Origin: CAVSSX01 sp963730735
GTDB lineage: Bacteria; Actinomycetota; Acidimicrobiia; Acidimicrobiales; RAAP-2
Direction: 5' to 3'
NCBI GenBank assembly: GCA_963730735.1
Contig: CAVSSX010000008.1
Location: forward strand, 248,001-312,000
DNA length: 64,000 nucleotides
Both the position numbers and the translations under genes were made by a program. Shown in pieces: positions 33,539-41,976 of the stretch (positions are counted from its first letter, which is position 1; the number at the start of each line of letters is the position of its first letter). A model generated the notes under the pieces. The model had not been told where the DNA came from and did not search any database. It saw nothing but the letters and a program-made list of their open reading frames with translations.

Positions 33539-34511
33539 GACCGCCGTCTCCCCGCCGGGGCCCCTCCTCGGCGCCCCGGCCGCCGGACACGGGGTGTCGA
33601 ACCTCCTGCTCGGCAGCCCGCTGGTGGGGACGACGGACGACGGCTGGCTCTACACCCTGCTGGTCAAAGCCGGCGTCTCCCCCTCCGACGCCCACAGCGT
33701 GGTGAATTTCGTGCTCCGGCCCCTGTGGATCGTCCTGGTCCTGGTGATCGCCTTCATCGTGGCCCGACTGGGCGTCCGGTTCATCCGGCGCCTGCTCGGC
33801 CGGATGGCCCAGCACGCGGCCGACCGCTCCAGCTCGACCCGGGCCAACGCCCGGGCCACCACCATGGTGGCCCTGCTGGCCAGCCTGTGGCGGTTCTTCG
33901 TCTACGTCGTCGCCTTCCTGATCATCCTGGGGATGCTGGGCATCAACCTCACCCCCCTCCTGGCCAGCGCCACGGTCATCGGGGCCACCATCGGCTTCGG
34001 GGCCCAGTCCCTGGTCAGGGACTACCTCTCGGGGTTCCTGCTCACCATGGAGGACCAGTTCGGCATCGGCGACACCATCTCGGTCAACGACACCACCGGC
34101 GTGGTCGAGGACCTCAGCCTGCGGGTGACCCGGGTCCGGGCGGCCGACGGCACCGTGTGGTACCTGCCCAACGGGGACATCCGGCGCCTGGCCAACAACT
34201 CGCGGGGGTGGGCCAAGGCCGTGGTCGACCTGCCGGTCAAGGCGACCAGCACGGCCGAGCTCAACCGGGCCAAGGACCTGGTGGCCGACGCCGCCCGGAC
34301 GGTGGCCCACGGGCCCCGCTTCGCCTCGTCGTGCACCGAGCCGCCCGAGGTCCTCGGGCTGGTGGCGGCGGCGGCCGAGGGGGCGACCCTGCGGGTGGCC
34401 CTGCGGACCTCACCCGGCCTCCGGGACCCCCTGGCCCGGGCCCTGCGCGAGGCCGCCGTCGACGCCCTGGTCGGGGCCGATCTGTGGCCCGATGCCGCCA
34501 CCCCCGCCTGA
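33537..34511 (+). CDS. mscS: Small-conductance mechanosensitive channel (MscS family)
   Basis: A 324-aa channel. It has a membrane helix near 65-85, a second pair near 115-150, and the pore-lining helix and beta-domain signature ASATVIGATIGFGAQSLVRDYLSGF, EDQFGIGDTI and WYLPNGDIRRLANNSRGW. It releases solutes on osmotic downshock. The ATG at 33537 is used although it overlaps the rodA start; an upstream reading to 33432 would lie inside rodA. Confidence 0.93.
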   Translation: MTAVSPPGPLLGAPAAGHGVSNLLLGSPLVGTTDDGWLYTLLVKAGVSPSDAHSVVNFVLRPLWIVLVLVIAFIVARLGVRFIRRLLGRMAQHAADRSSSTRANARATTMVALLASLWRFFVYVVAFLIILGMLGINLTPLLASATVIGATIGFGAQSLVRDYLSGFLLTMEDQFGIGDTISVNDTTGVVEDLSLRVTRVRAADGTVWYLPNGDIRRLANNSRGWAKAVVDLPVKATSTAELNRAKDLVADAARTVAHGPRFASSCTEPPEVLGLVAAAAEGATLRVALRTSPGLRDPLARALREAAVDALVGADLWPDAATPA

Positions 34512-34591
34512 ACCGCGCCCACCACCCCGGTCGAGCACCCTCGGGGCGGCGCCAATTGCGCCCGGGCCCCGGGTTCGCCTAATCAGGGGGC

Positions 34592-35080
34592 ATGTCCCCC
34601 ATCGCCCGGCTACTCGCCGCCAACGCCAACTATGCCGCCGCCCGGGCCAACGTGGCCGACGCCCGGCCCAGCCTCCACCTGGCCGTCGTCACCTGCATGG
34701 ACGCCCGCATCGACGTCTTCGCCGTCCTCGGCCTGCAGCTGGGGGAGGCCCACGTCATCCGCAACGCCGGCGGCCGGGTGACCGACGACGTCCTGCGGAG
34801 CCTGGCCCTGTCCACCCACGTCCTCGGGGTCGACACGGTGGTCGTCATGCAGCACACCAAGTGCGGCCTGGCCGGGCAGAGCGACGAGGAGCTGCGCCGG
34901 GTGACCGGGGCCGACTTCGGCTTCTACCCGATCGACGACCACGCGGCGGCCCTGCACGAGGACGTGGAGCTGCTGTCCACCCGCCCCTACCTCGGACCCC
35001 TCGGGGTCATCGCCGGCTTCGTCTACGACGTGGAGAGCGGGCAGATCGACGACGTCGTGCGCTGGGAGCGCCCGGCCTGA
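34592..35080 (+). CDS. Beta-class carbonic anhydrase
   Basis: A 162-aa enzyme interconverting CO2 and bicarbonate. The zinc ligands and Asp-Arg dyad are complete: Cys35, Asp37 and Arg39 in CMDARID, His88 and Cys91 in MQHTKCG. HVIRNAGGRVTDDVLRSLA matches M. tuberculosis Rv1284-like proteins. The start lies 6 nt after TAATCA, a near-consensus -10, so it may be leaderless. Confidence 0.94.
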   Translation: MSPIARLLAANANYAAARANVADARPSLHLAVVTCMDARIDVFAVLGLQLGEAHVIRNAGGRVTDDVLRSLALSTHVLGVDTVVVMQHTKCGLAGQSDEELRRVTGADFGFYPIDDHAAALHEDVELLSTRPYLGPLGVIAGFVYDVESGQIDDVVRWERPA

Positions 35081-35088
35081 GGTCGGCC

Positions 35089-35934
35089 TCAGGCGGCGCC
35101 GAACGACCGGCTGGCCGCCGACCACATGGCCGCCACCGGGGCCTCGAGCCCGGTCCAGATCTCGATCTGCAACGCCGCCTGGTGGACCAGCATGCCGAGA
35201 CCCCCGAGGACCCGCGCCCCCGAGCCCTCGGCCGCGGCCATCCACGGGGTGACCAGGGGATGCACCACCAGGTCGACCGCCAACTGGGCCGGCCCCAGGC
35301 GGGCGGGGTCGATCACCGGCCGGGCGGCCACGGCCCCGGTGTCGGCCATCCCGACCGGGGTGGCGTTGACCACCAGGTCCATCGCCGACGCCTCGGCGGC
35401 CTCGCCGACCCGGCCCGCCGCGCCGGCCAGCGCCGCCGCCGTGGCCGCCCGCTCGGGCGTGCGGTTGACCACCACCACCTCGCCGGCCCCGGCCGCCCCG
35501 AGGGCCAGCACCACCGCCCGGGCCGCCCCGCCGGCCCCGGCCACCAGGCACCGGCGACCCCGGGGGTCGAACCCGGCACCCTGACCGAGGGCGGCCACGA
35601 AGCCCGCCCCGTCGGTGTTCTCGCCCCGCAGGACGTCACCCTCCCGGCTCACGCAGTTGACGGCGCCCAGCCGCTCGGCGGTCGGGCTGCGGGTGTCCAC
35701 GCCCGCCGCCACCGCGTCCTTGTGGGGCATGGTCACCGAGAGCCCCCGCACGCCGAGCGCCCGCATGCCGGCCAGGGCGGCCGCCGCCTGGCCGGTGGCC
35801 ACCGGGAAGGCGGCCGAGACCCAGTCGACGCCGAGCTCGACGAAGGCGGCGTTGTGCAGCAGCGGCGACAGCGAGTGGGCCACCGGGTCGCCGATCACCC
35901 CGACCACCGTGGTGTGGCCCGAGATCCCGGCCAC
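35089..35934 (-). CDS. aroE: Shikimate dehydrogenase
   Basis: A 281-aa NADP-dependent enzyme reducing 3-dehydroshikimate. The N-terminal domain has GDPVAHSLSPLLHNAAF, TMPHKDAV with the catalytic Lys, and GENTDGAGF with Asp. The Rossmann part has VAGAGGAARAV and VVNRTPERA. The GTG start overlaps the mltG stop (TAGTG). It is the last gene of alaS-ruvX-mltG-aroE, the order seen in M. tuberculosis. Confidence 0.96.
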   Translation of the reverse strand: MAGISGHTTVVGVIGDPVAHSLSPLLHNAAFVELGVDWVSAAFPVATGQAAAALAGMRALGVRGLSVTMPHKDAVAAGVDTRSPTAERLGAVNCVSREGDVLRGENTDGAGFVAALGQGAGFDPRGRRCLVAGAGGAARAVVLALGAAGAGEVVVVNRTPERAATAAALAGAAGRVGEAAEASAMDLVVNATPVGMADTGAVAARPVIDPARLGPAQLAVDLVVHPLVTPWMAAAEGSGARVLGGLGMLVHQAALQIEIWTGLEAPVAAMWSAASRSFGAA

Positions 35935-37226
35935 TACGGCAGGCCCCGGGACTTGGCCAGCTGCTCGTTGGCCAGCTGCTGGGCGTAGGTGTCGGAGAAG
36001 GCCATGGTGCCGTTCTTGTTCACCAGCGTGAAGTAGAGCCAGTTCCCTGCGGGCGGGTCGACCGCCGCCTTCATGGCCACCACCGACGGGAAGCAGATGG
36101 GCGTCGGGGTCAGGCCGTGGTTGAGGTAGGTGTTGTACGGCGTCTGCACCTTCAGGTCGTTCGACGTCACCGTCCCCCCGTCCTGGCCCAGGGCGTAGAG
36201 CACCGTCGAGTCCATCTGCAGCATGATGCCCTGCTCGAGCCGGTTGTAGATGACCCGGGCGACCTTGGGCATGTTGACCTCGTAGTAGCCCTCCTTCTGC
36301 ACGATGGAGGCCACGATGACCAGCTGGTACGCGGTCATGCCCTGGCGGGCCGCCGCCGCCTCGGTGAGGCCGGCCGAGGTGGCCTGGGTGTCGAAGCGGT
36401 CGACCATGTCCTGGAGCAGCTGGCGGTCGGTCTCCCCCGGCAGCACCACGTAGGTCCCGGTACCCAACAGACCCTCGAGGTTGGTCGTGCCCGGCGGCTG
36501 GTAGGGCGACGTCACCTCGCCGCTCTTGGCCACCGTCTCGAAGCTCGACTGGCCGAACCCCGGCAGCTGGTCCACGTGGTTGGCCACCTCGGCCAGCACC
36601 TGGCCCGGCTCGACCGTGACGGCGTTCACGTTCGGCGGCGCCCCGAGGATCGACCGGACGTTGCTGAACGAATCGTTGGTGGCCAGCGAGTACGTGCCGG
36701 GCAGGATGGTCAGGCGGTGGAGGGTGGCGTTGATCCGGAAGGCCAGCGAGCTGCCGATGATCCCCTTGTTGGCCAGGGCGTCGGCCACCTGGCTGGTGGA
36801 CTCGCCCGAACGGACGACCACCAGCTCGTGGTGACCTGGACTGCCGAAGGGGTGCGCCTCGATCTCGTACCAGGCCACGGCGGCCACCAGCACCAGCACC
36901 ACCACGGCCAGCACGGCGAGCAGCAGGCGCCGGCGCCTCGGTGGGCGGCGGTGACGGGCGTGGCGCGGGTCGAGCGGCGGGCGGCCCGGAGGCTCGCCAC
37001 CGTCCTCGGCCGGCACCAGGTCCCCGTCCTCGGCCGGCGCCAGGTCCTCGTCCTCGGCCGGCACCGGCCGGAACTCGCCCTCCTCGGGCGGGGGAGTGGC
37101 ACCACCCTCGAACCGGGACGCCGGCGGGTCCTCGGGTGCCGCCTCGTGGTCGAACGGGACCGACGGGCCCGACGCCACCGGCCAACCGGGCAGATCGGGG
37201 GACTCCTCGGGGGGGTCGACGGGCAA
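35934..37226 (-). CDS. mltG: Endolytic murein transglycosylase
   Basis: A 430-aa YceG-like enzyme that cuts nascent glycan strands. Residues 1-95 are acidic, Pro-rich and cytosolic with an 8-residue repeat, then basic RRRRLLL, one membrane helix (about 100-120) and a periplasmic domain. The catalytic Glu is in VIVASIVQKEGYY, and the family signature SPYNTY appears as QTPYNTYLNHGLTPTPI. The TTG start is uncertain: a 21-codon leaderless ORF ends 3 nt upstream. Confidence 0.94.
   Translation of the reverse strand: MPVDPPEESPDLPGWPVASGPSVPFDHEAAPEDPPASRFEGGATPPPEEGEFRPVPAEDEDLAPAEDGDLVPAEDGGEPPGRPPLDPRHARHRRPPRRRRLLLAVLAVVVLVLVAAVAWYEIEAHPFGSPGHHELVVVRSGESTSQVADALANKGIIGSSLAFRINATLHRLTILPGTYSLATNDSFSNVRSILGAPPNVNAVTVEPGQVLAEVANHVDQLPGFGQSSFETVAKSGEVTSPYQPPGTTNLEGLLGTGTYVVLPGETDRQLLQDMVDRFDTQATSAGLTEAAAARQGMTAYQLVIVASIVQKEGYYEVNMPKVARVIYNRLEQGIMLQMDSTVLYALGQDGGTVTSNDLKVQTPYNTYLNHGLTPTPICFPSVVAMKAAVDPPAGNWLYFTLVNKNGTMAFSDTYAQQLANEQLAKSRGLP
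37002..37073 (-). repeat. Three 24-bp tandem repeats in mltG
   Basis: Units at 37002, 37026 and 37050 encode the acidic PAED(E/G)(D/G)(L/E)-type octapeptide in the cytosolic tail of MltG. Confidence 0.7.
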
Positions 37227-37228
37227 GG

Positions 37229-37294
37229 TCAGGCGTCCCGGGCGACGGCGGGCTCAGGTCGCGACCGCACCGCCGATCGACGGGCCTCAGACAT
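37229..37294 (-). CDS. Possible 21-aa leader ORF upstream of mltG
   Basis: ATG at 37294 lies 7 nt after TACATT (TANNNT), the leaderless pattern seen elsewhere here. It encodes MSEARRSAVRSRPEPAVARDA and stops 2 nt before the mltG TTG. It could couple translation into mltG, or be the true mltG N-terminus if one base is missing between them. No homology is claimed. Confidence 0.35.
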   Translation of the reverse strand: MSEARRSAVRSRPEPAVARDA

Positions 37295-37301
37295 GGCCGT
37301 C

Positions 37302-37307
37302 AATGTA
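37302..37307 (-). promoter_or_regulatory. -10 element upstream of mltG
   Basis: TACATT on the minus strand, 7 nt before the leader ORF ATG, in the 172-bp gap between ruvX and mltG. Confidence 0.45.
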
Positions 37308-37398
37308 CGACATGGTGGTGTCGCCGGGGCCCCATACCCGCCCGCCCACGGGACCCCGACCGGGGCCGGCTGCGGCGCCGGCGGCGCGGATGCCCAGG

Positions 37399-37860
37399 TC
37401 AGCCGGGTCGGTTCGGGCCGGTGTCGATCCACGCCTGGAGGAGCACGGTGGCGGCGGCGGCGTCGACCACCTTGCGCCGGGCCGCGCCCCGCACACCCGC
37501 CCGACCCAGGGCCTCGGCGGCGCTGACGGTGGTGAACCGCTCGTCGAAGGGCACCACGGCGACCGCATGGGGCGCCAGCGCCGCGGCCAGCTGCTCCCGT
37601 TCGGCCGAGGCCCGCTGGGCCGCCGGCCCGTGCGACCCGTCGAGGGACAGCGGCAGGCCGACCACCACGGTCGTCACCTCCTCCTCCACGGCCAGGGCCA
37701 CCAGCCGGACGAGTGCCGCCGACTCGTCGCCCGACCGCTCGACGGCCCCCCAGGGGAAGGCCATGGTCCGCTGCCGGTCGCACAGGGCCACCCCGATCCG
37801 GCGGGTCCCGAGATCCACCCCCATGGCCCGACCGGGACCGTGTCCCGGCGGCGGCGTCAC
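37399..37860 (-). CDS. ruvX: Holliday junction resolvase-like protein RuvX/YqgF
   Basis: A 153-aa RNase H-fold nuclease for 16S/23S rRNA maturation or junction resolution. It has MGVDLGTRRIGVALCD with the first Asp, VVVGLPLSLDGSHGPAA, FDERFTTVSAAEAL with Glu, and the final VDAAAATVLLQAWID with Asp. The GTG start overlaps the alaS stop by 4 nt. Confidence 0.95.
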   Translation of the reverse strand: MTPPPGHGPGRAMGVDLGTRRIGVALCDRQRTMAFPWGAVERSGDESAALVRLVALAVEEEVTTVVVGLPLSLDGSHGPAAQRASAEREQLAAALAPHAVAVVPFDERFTTVSAAEALGRAGVRGAARRKVVDAAAATVLLQAWIDTGPNRPG

Positions 37861-40442
37861 TGGCCCGACAGCACCTGTCGGGCCAGTGCCAGGGCCTCGT
37901 CCAGCCGTCCCGGGTCCTTCCCACCGGCCAGGGCGACCTCGGGCGACCCGCCGCCGCCCCCCTGGACCAGCGCCGCCACCTGCTTGACCAGCGCGGCGGC
38001 ATCCGGCTCGCCGCCGGTGGCGGCCACGATCGAGACCTTCACCCCGTCGGGGGAGCCGCCGAGCACCGCCGCCCGCACCCCGGCGTCACGTCGGACCGCC
38101 TGGGCCAGGGAGCGCAGCTCGTCGGGGGTCAGGCCGTCACGGCGGGCGACCACGATGCCGTTCTCGGCCTCGGTGGCCAACCGGGTGGCCTCGGCGTCGA
38201 CCGCCGCCCCCCGCAGTGACTGGAGCTCCTTGTCGGCCAGCCGCTGACGTTCGAGGAGGCGGCCCAGCGCCTCGACCAGCCCGTCGGGCTCGGTCCGCAA
38301 CAGTGAGGCCGCTTCGCTGACCAGGGACTCGCGCTCCTCGGCCCGGTGGAGCGCCCCGAAGCCGGTGACCGCCTCCAGGCGGCGGGTGTTGGCCCCGATC
38401 GAGCCCTCCGAGACGAGGGCGATGGACCCGATCATGCCGAGGGCCGACACGTGGGTGCCGCCGCAGAACTCGAGCGAGCCCGGTCCGGCCTGGATGACCC
38501 GGACCACGTCGCCGTACTTCTCGCCGAAGAAGGCGATGGCCCCCATGCCCTCGGCCTCGGTGCGCGACGTCTCGGTCGTGTCCACCGGCGCGTCCGTGAG
38601 CACCTGGGCGTTGGCCAGCTCCAGCACTTCGTGCAGCTGCTCGGCCGTGGGCGCCCCGTGGTGGCTGTAGTCGAAGCGCAGCCGGTCCGGGGCGACCAGC
38701 GATCCCTGCTGGCGGACGTGGTCCCCCAGCACCTGGCGCAGGGCGGCATGGAGGAGGTGGGTGGCGGTGTGGTTCCGGCGCAGGGCGTCACGGCGCTCCC
38801 CGTCGATGGTCGCCACGGCGTCCTGGCCGACCAGGAGCTCGCCCTCCACCCGGGCCACGTGGGCGCTCAGCCCGGGCAGGGCCGGCACGGTGTCGAGGAT
38901 CTCGGCCCGTCCGGTCTCGGTGGTGATCACCCCGGTGTCGCCCAGCTGGCCACCGCCCTCGGTGTAGAAGGGCGTCCGGTCCAAGAAGATCTCGGCCGTG
39001 CCCGGGGCCGAGCCGGCCAGGACGCCGACCACCTGGGTGCCGATCGAGTAGCGCTCGGGCACCTGCCCGACGAACGTCGTCGGGCCCGCCGTCTCGAGCA
39101 GGGCCCGGTAGGCGTCCTCGTCGGCCGCCCGGGGCGTGCGGGCGGCCTCCCGGGCCCGGGCCCGCTGCTCGGCCATGGCCGCCTCGAAGCCCGGGCGGTC
39201 GACCGTGACCCCCTGCTCGCCGGCCAACTCCTCGGTGAGCTCGATCGGGAACCCGTGGGTGTCGTGGAGGCGGAAGGCCACGCTGCCGGGCAGCACCCGG
39301 TCCTCGCCCTCGCCCGGGGCGCCCAGGGCGTCCTCCAGGAGCCCGAGCCCGGTCCGCAGCGTCCGGTCGAACCCGGCCTCCTCCCGTTCGAGCACCGAGG
39401 AGATCAGGTCGAGGTCCGCCCGGACCCGGGGGTAGGCGTCGCCCATGTGCTCGGCGGTGACGGCGGCCAGCGCCGGGGTGACCAGCCGCTCGACCCCGAG
39501 GCGTCGGGCGGTCAGCACGGCCCGGCGGATGATGCGCCGCAGGACGTAGCCCCGGCCGTCGTTGGACGGCAGGACCCCGTCGCCGACCAGCATGGTCACC
39601 GCTCGGCCGTGGTCGGCCATGACCCGCAGGGCCACGTCGAGCTCCTCGTCCTCGCCGTAGGGCCGGCCCACCAGCCGCTCGGCCTCGGCGATGATCGGCC
39701 GCAGGGCGTCGGTCTCCCACACCGAGGGGACGTCGGCCAGCACCGACAGGAGCCGCTCCAGACCGGCCCCGGTGTCGATCCCGGGCTTGCCCAGGGCCAG
39801 CAACGACCCGTCGGGCTGCCGGTCGAACTGCGGGAAGACCAGGTTCCAGATCTCGACGAAGCGTTCCTCGCCGCCGTGGGCCGGTCCGCCGTCGGCCCCC
39901 CAGGTGGGGCCCCGGTCGAAGAAGATCTCCGAGCACGGGCCACACGGGCCCGTCTCCCCCATCTCCCAGAAGTTGTCCTCACCCAAGCGCTGGATGCGGT
40001 CGAGCGGCAGCCCCACCGCGTCGTGCCACAGGGCCGAGGCGTCGTCGTCGTCGGTGTAGACGGTGACCCACAACCGGTCGCCGTCGAGGCCCAGCACCTC
40101 GGTGAGCAGCTCCCAGGCGAAGGGGATGGCCTCGGGCTTGAAGTAGTCGCCGAAGCTGAAGTTCCCGAGCATCTCGAAGAAGCTGAGGTGCCGGGTGGTC
40201 CGCCCGATGACGTCGATGTCGTCGTGCTTGCCCCGGATGCGCACGCACTTCTGCACGGTGGTGGCCCGCCGATACGGCGGGACCTCCTCTTGGAGGTAGT
40301 ACGGGATGAACTGGTTCATCCCGGCGTTGGTGAACAGCGGCGCCCGCGGGTGGTGCGGGATCAGGCTGGCCGAGGGCACCACCACGTGGCCGTGCTCGGC
40401 GAAATAGCCGGTGAAGGTGGTGCGCAGACGGTTGGCGTCCAT
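37857..40442 (-). CDS. alaS: Alanyl-tRNA synthetase
   Basis: An 861-aa class II synthetase. The aminoacylation domain has FTNAGMNQFIPYYL, RTTRHLSFFEMLGNFSFGDYF and GAGLERLL. The editing domain has the zinc ligands HTATHLLH and CGGTHV. The C-terminal domain ends with Gly-rich GGGGGSPEVALAGG. All modules are intact. A -10 lies 6 nt before the ATG. It heads alaS-ruvX-mltG-aroE. Confidence 0.97.
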   Translation of the reverse strand: MDANRLRTTFTGYFAEHGHVVVPSASLIPHHPRAPLFTNAGMNQFIPYYLQEEVPPYRRATTVQKCVRIRGKHDDIDVIGRTTRHLSFFEMLGNFSFGDYFKPEAIPFAWELLTEVLGLDGDRLWVTVYTDDDDASALWHDAVGLPLDRIQRLGEDNFWEMGETGPCGPCSEIFFDRGPTWGADGGPAHGGEERFVEIWNLVFPQFDRQPDGSLLALGKPGIDTGAGLERLLSVLADVPSVWETDALRPIIAEAERLVGRPYGEDEELDVALRVMADHGRAVTMLVGDGVLPSNDGRGYVLRRIIRRAVLTARRLGVERLVTPALAAVTAEHMGDAYPRVRADLDLISSVLEREEAGFDRTLRTGLGLLEDALGAPGEGEDRVLPGSVAFRLHDTHGFPIELTEELAGEQGVTVDRPGFEAAMAEQRARAREAARTPRAADEDAYRALLETAGPTTFVGQVPERYSIGTQVVGVLAGSAPGTAEIFLDRTPFYTEGGGQLGDTGVITTETGRAEILDTVPALPGLSAHVARVEGELLVGQDAVATIDGERRDALRRNHTATHLLHAALRQVLGDHVRQQGSLVAPDRLRFDYSHHGAPTAEQLHEVLELANAQVLTDAPVDTTETSRTEAEGMGAIAFFGEKYGDVVRVIQAGPGSLEFCGGTHVSALGMIGSIALVSEGSIGANTRRLEAVTGFGALHRAEERESLVSEAASLLRTEPDGLVEALGRLLERQRLADKELQSLRGAAVDAEATRLATEAENGIVVARRDGLTPDELRSLAQAVRRDAGVRAAVLGGSPDGVKVSIVAATGGEPDAAALVKQVAALVQGGGGGSPEVALAGGKDPGRLDEALALARQVLSGQ

Positions 40443-40448
40443 CGATGC

Positions 40449-40454
40449 AGCCTA
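40449..40454 (-). promoter_or_regulatory. -10 element of alaS (leaderless)
   Basis: TAGGCT on the minus strand, 6 nt before the alaS ATG. A leaderless start excludes a T-box leader. Confidence 0.5.
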
Positions 40455-40467
40455 ATGGTGGTCAGCG

Positions 40468-40773
40468 TCAACGCCGCAGGTGGCGTGGGACGTCCCCGGC
40501 CCCGGCCACGCTGTTGGCCGAATTGCCGGGCCGGTTCCCGAGGTCCTGCCAGAGCTCGTCCTCGCGCTGGGCCCGGGCCTCGCGCCCGGTGTCGACGGCG
40601 ACCCGCACCCGGGCCCCGAAGGAGCGCACCGAGGCGGCGGCGCTCCCCGCCAGGTGCTGGGGGGTCAGGCGGTCGACGACCTCCTCGATCCCCCGGCGCA
40701 CCCGCTGCTCGGCCCACAACGTGCCGCCCACCCCCATGGCCACGCCGGCCCCCAACCACCAGGTGCGGCGCAT
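40468..40773 (-). CDS. Small membrane-anchored protein next to alaS
   Basis: A 101-aa protein with one N-terminal hydrophobic helix (WWLGAGVAMGVGGTLW) and an amphipathic, charged remainder. It overlaps the DUF948 gene by ATGA. Actinobacteria often carry such a pair just upstream of alaS; the second member may be the DUF6167 family, which I cannot confirm here. Function unknown. Confidence 0.75.
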   Translation of the reverse strand: MRRTWWLGAGVAMGVGGTLWAEQRVRRGIEEVVDRLTPQHLAGSAAASVRSFGARVRVAVDTGREARAQREDELWQDLGNRPGNSANSVAGAGDVPRHLRR

Positions 40774-41147
40774 CAGCGTCGTCCCGTGCTCAGGTCGGGG
40801 TCCTTCAGCTGGCGCAGCCCGGTGGCCGCGCCGGCCCGGAAGGCCATGACCTTCACGATCGGGTTGGCGAAGGCCCGCTGGGCCAGCCGTGAGGCCGAAT
40901 CGACGGTGGCGGTGACCGACCCGGTGTCCTCGAGGACGGCTTCGACCCTGGTCAGCTCCGTCGTGGCCTGCCCGACGACCCGCCGGGCCTCCTCGACCAG
41001 GGGCACCGTCTGCTCGGCCAGGGTGTCGAGGGCCCGGTCCAGTCGCCGGACCTGGGTCACCAGGACGGCGGCGGCGACCACGCAGGCGAGGGCGGCCACA
41101 CAGGCCACCACGGCCGCCACCAGCACGACGACTTCGCTGGCGGACAT
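40773..41147 (-). CDS. DUF948-like membrane protein
   Basis: A 124-aa protein: one long N-terminal helix (VVVLVAAVVACVAALACVV) and then a helical tail (VRRLDRALDTLAEQTVPLVEEARRVVGQA) typical of DUF948. Its role is unknown, perhaps envelope-related. The ATG at 41147 is preferred to GTG at 41162 because a -10 overlaps the latter. Confidence 0.8.
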   Translation of the reverse strand: MSASEVVVLVAAVVACVAALACVVAAAVLVTQVRRLDRALDTLAEQTVPLVEEARRVVGQATTELTRVEAVLEDTGSVTATVDSASRLAQRAFANPIVKVMAFRAGAATGLRQLKDPDLSTGRR

Positions 41148-41152
41148 GCCCG

Positions 41153-41158
41153 ACTGTA
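41153..41158 (-). promoter_or_regulatory. -10 element of DUF948 gene
   Basis: TACAGT on the minus strand, 5 nt before the ATG at 41147. Confidence 0.4.
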
Positions 41159-41220
41159 CCAATCCCCACCCGCCGGCCGGTGCGCCCCGACCGCCACGAT
41201 GCGACCGAGCGACCGCCGGG

Positions 41221-41976
41221 TCAGGAGGCGGCCAGTCCGACCACCGGGGCCGCGAGCACCTGGCCGCTCATGGAGCCGTAGAAGGCGGCGTCGCCGAAGG
41301 CGAACAGCCCGCCGTCGGAGGCGACCTCCCAGTAGCCCTTGCCGTCGGGGGTGGCGGCGATGCCCACGATCGGCTTGTTGAGCACGGTGCCGCCCATCGA
41401 GCCGTAGAAGGCGGCGTCGCCGAAGGCGAACAGCCCGCCGTCGGAGGCGACCTCCCAGTAGCCCTTGCCGTCGGGGGTGGCGGCGATGCCCACCACCGGC
41501 TTGTTGAGCACGGTGCCGCCCATCGAGCCGTAGAAGGCGGCGTCGCCGAAGGCGAACAGCCCGCCGTCGGAGGCGACCTCCCAGTAGCCCTTGCCGTCGG
41601 GGGTGGCGGCGATGCCCACCACCGGCTTGTTGAGCACGGTGCCGCCCATCGAGCCGTAGAAGGCGGCGTCGCCGAAGGCGAACAGCCCGCCGTCGGAGGC
41701 GACCTCCCAGTAGCCGGCCCCGGTGGCCGACGCCGCCATGCCCACGATGGGCTTGTTGAGGGCCCGGCCACCCATCGAGCCGTAGAAGGCGGCGTCGCCG
41801 AAGGCGAACAGCCCGCCGTCGGCGGCCACCTCCCAGTACCCGGCGTGGTCGAGCGTGGCGGCCATGCCGACGATGGGCTGGTTCAACCGGGTGCTCCCCA
41901 TGGAGCCGTAGAAGGCGGCGTTGCCGAAGGCGTACAGCCCGCCGTCCGACCCGACCTCCCAGTACCCGCCGGTCGG
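41221..41976 (-). repeat. Six 126-bp tandem repeats (sedolisin C-terminus)
   Basis: The motif GCCGTAGAAGG recurs at exact 126-bp spacing (41275, 41401, 41527, 41653, 41779, 41905). The units at 41401 and 41527 are identical and the one at 41275 differs by a few bases. Outer units diverge, so the middle has been copied recently or homogenised. Confidence 0.95.

Noticed and set aside
41275..41905. CRISPR-like or satellite repeat array
   Set aside because: The exact 126-bp units are in frame and encode protein repeats without spacers.
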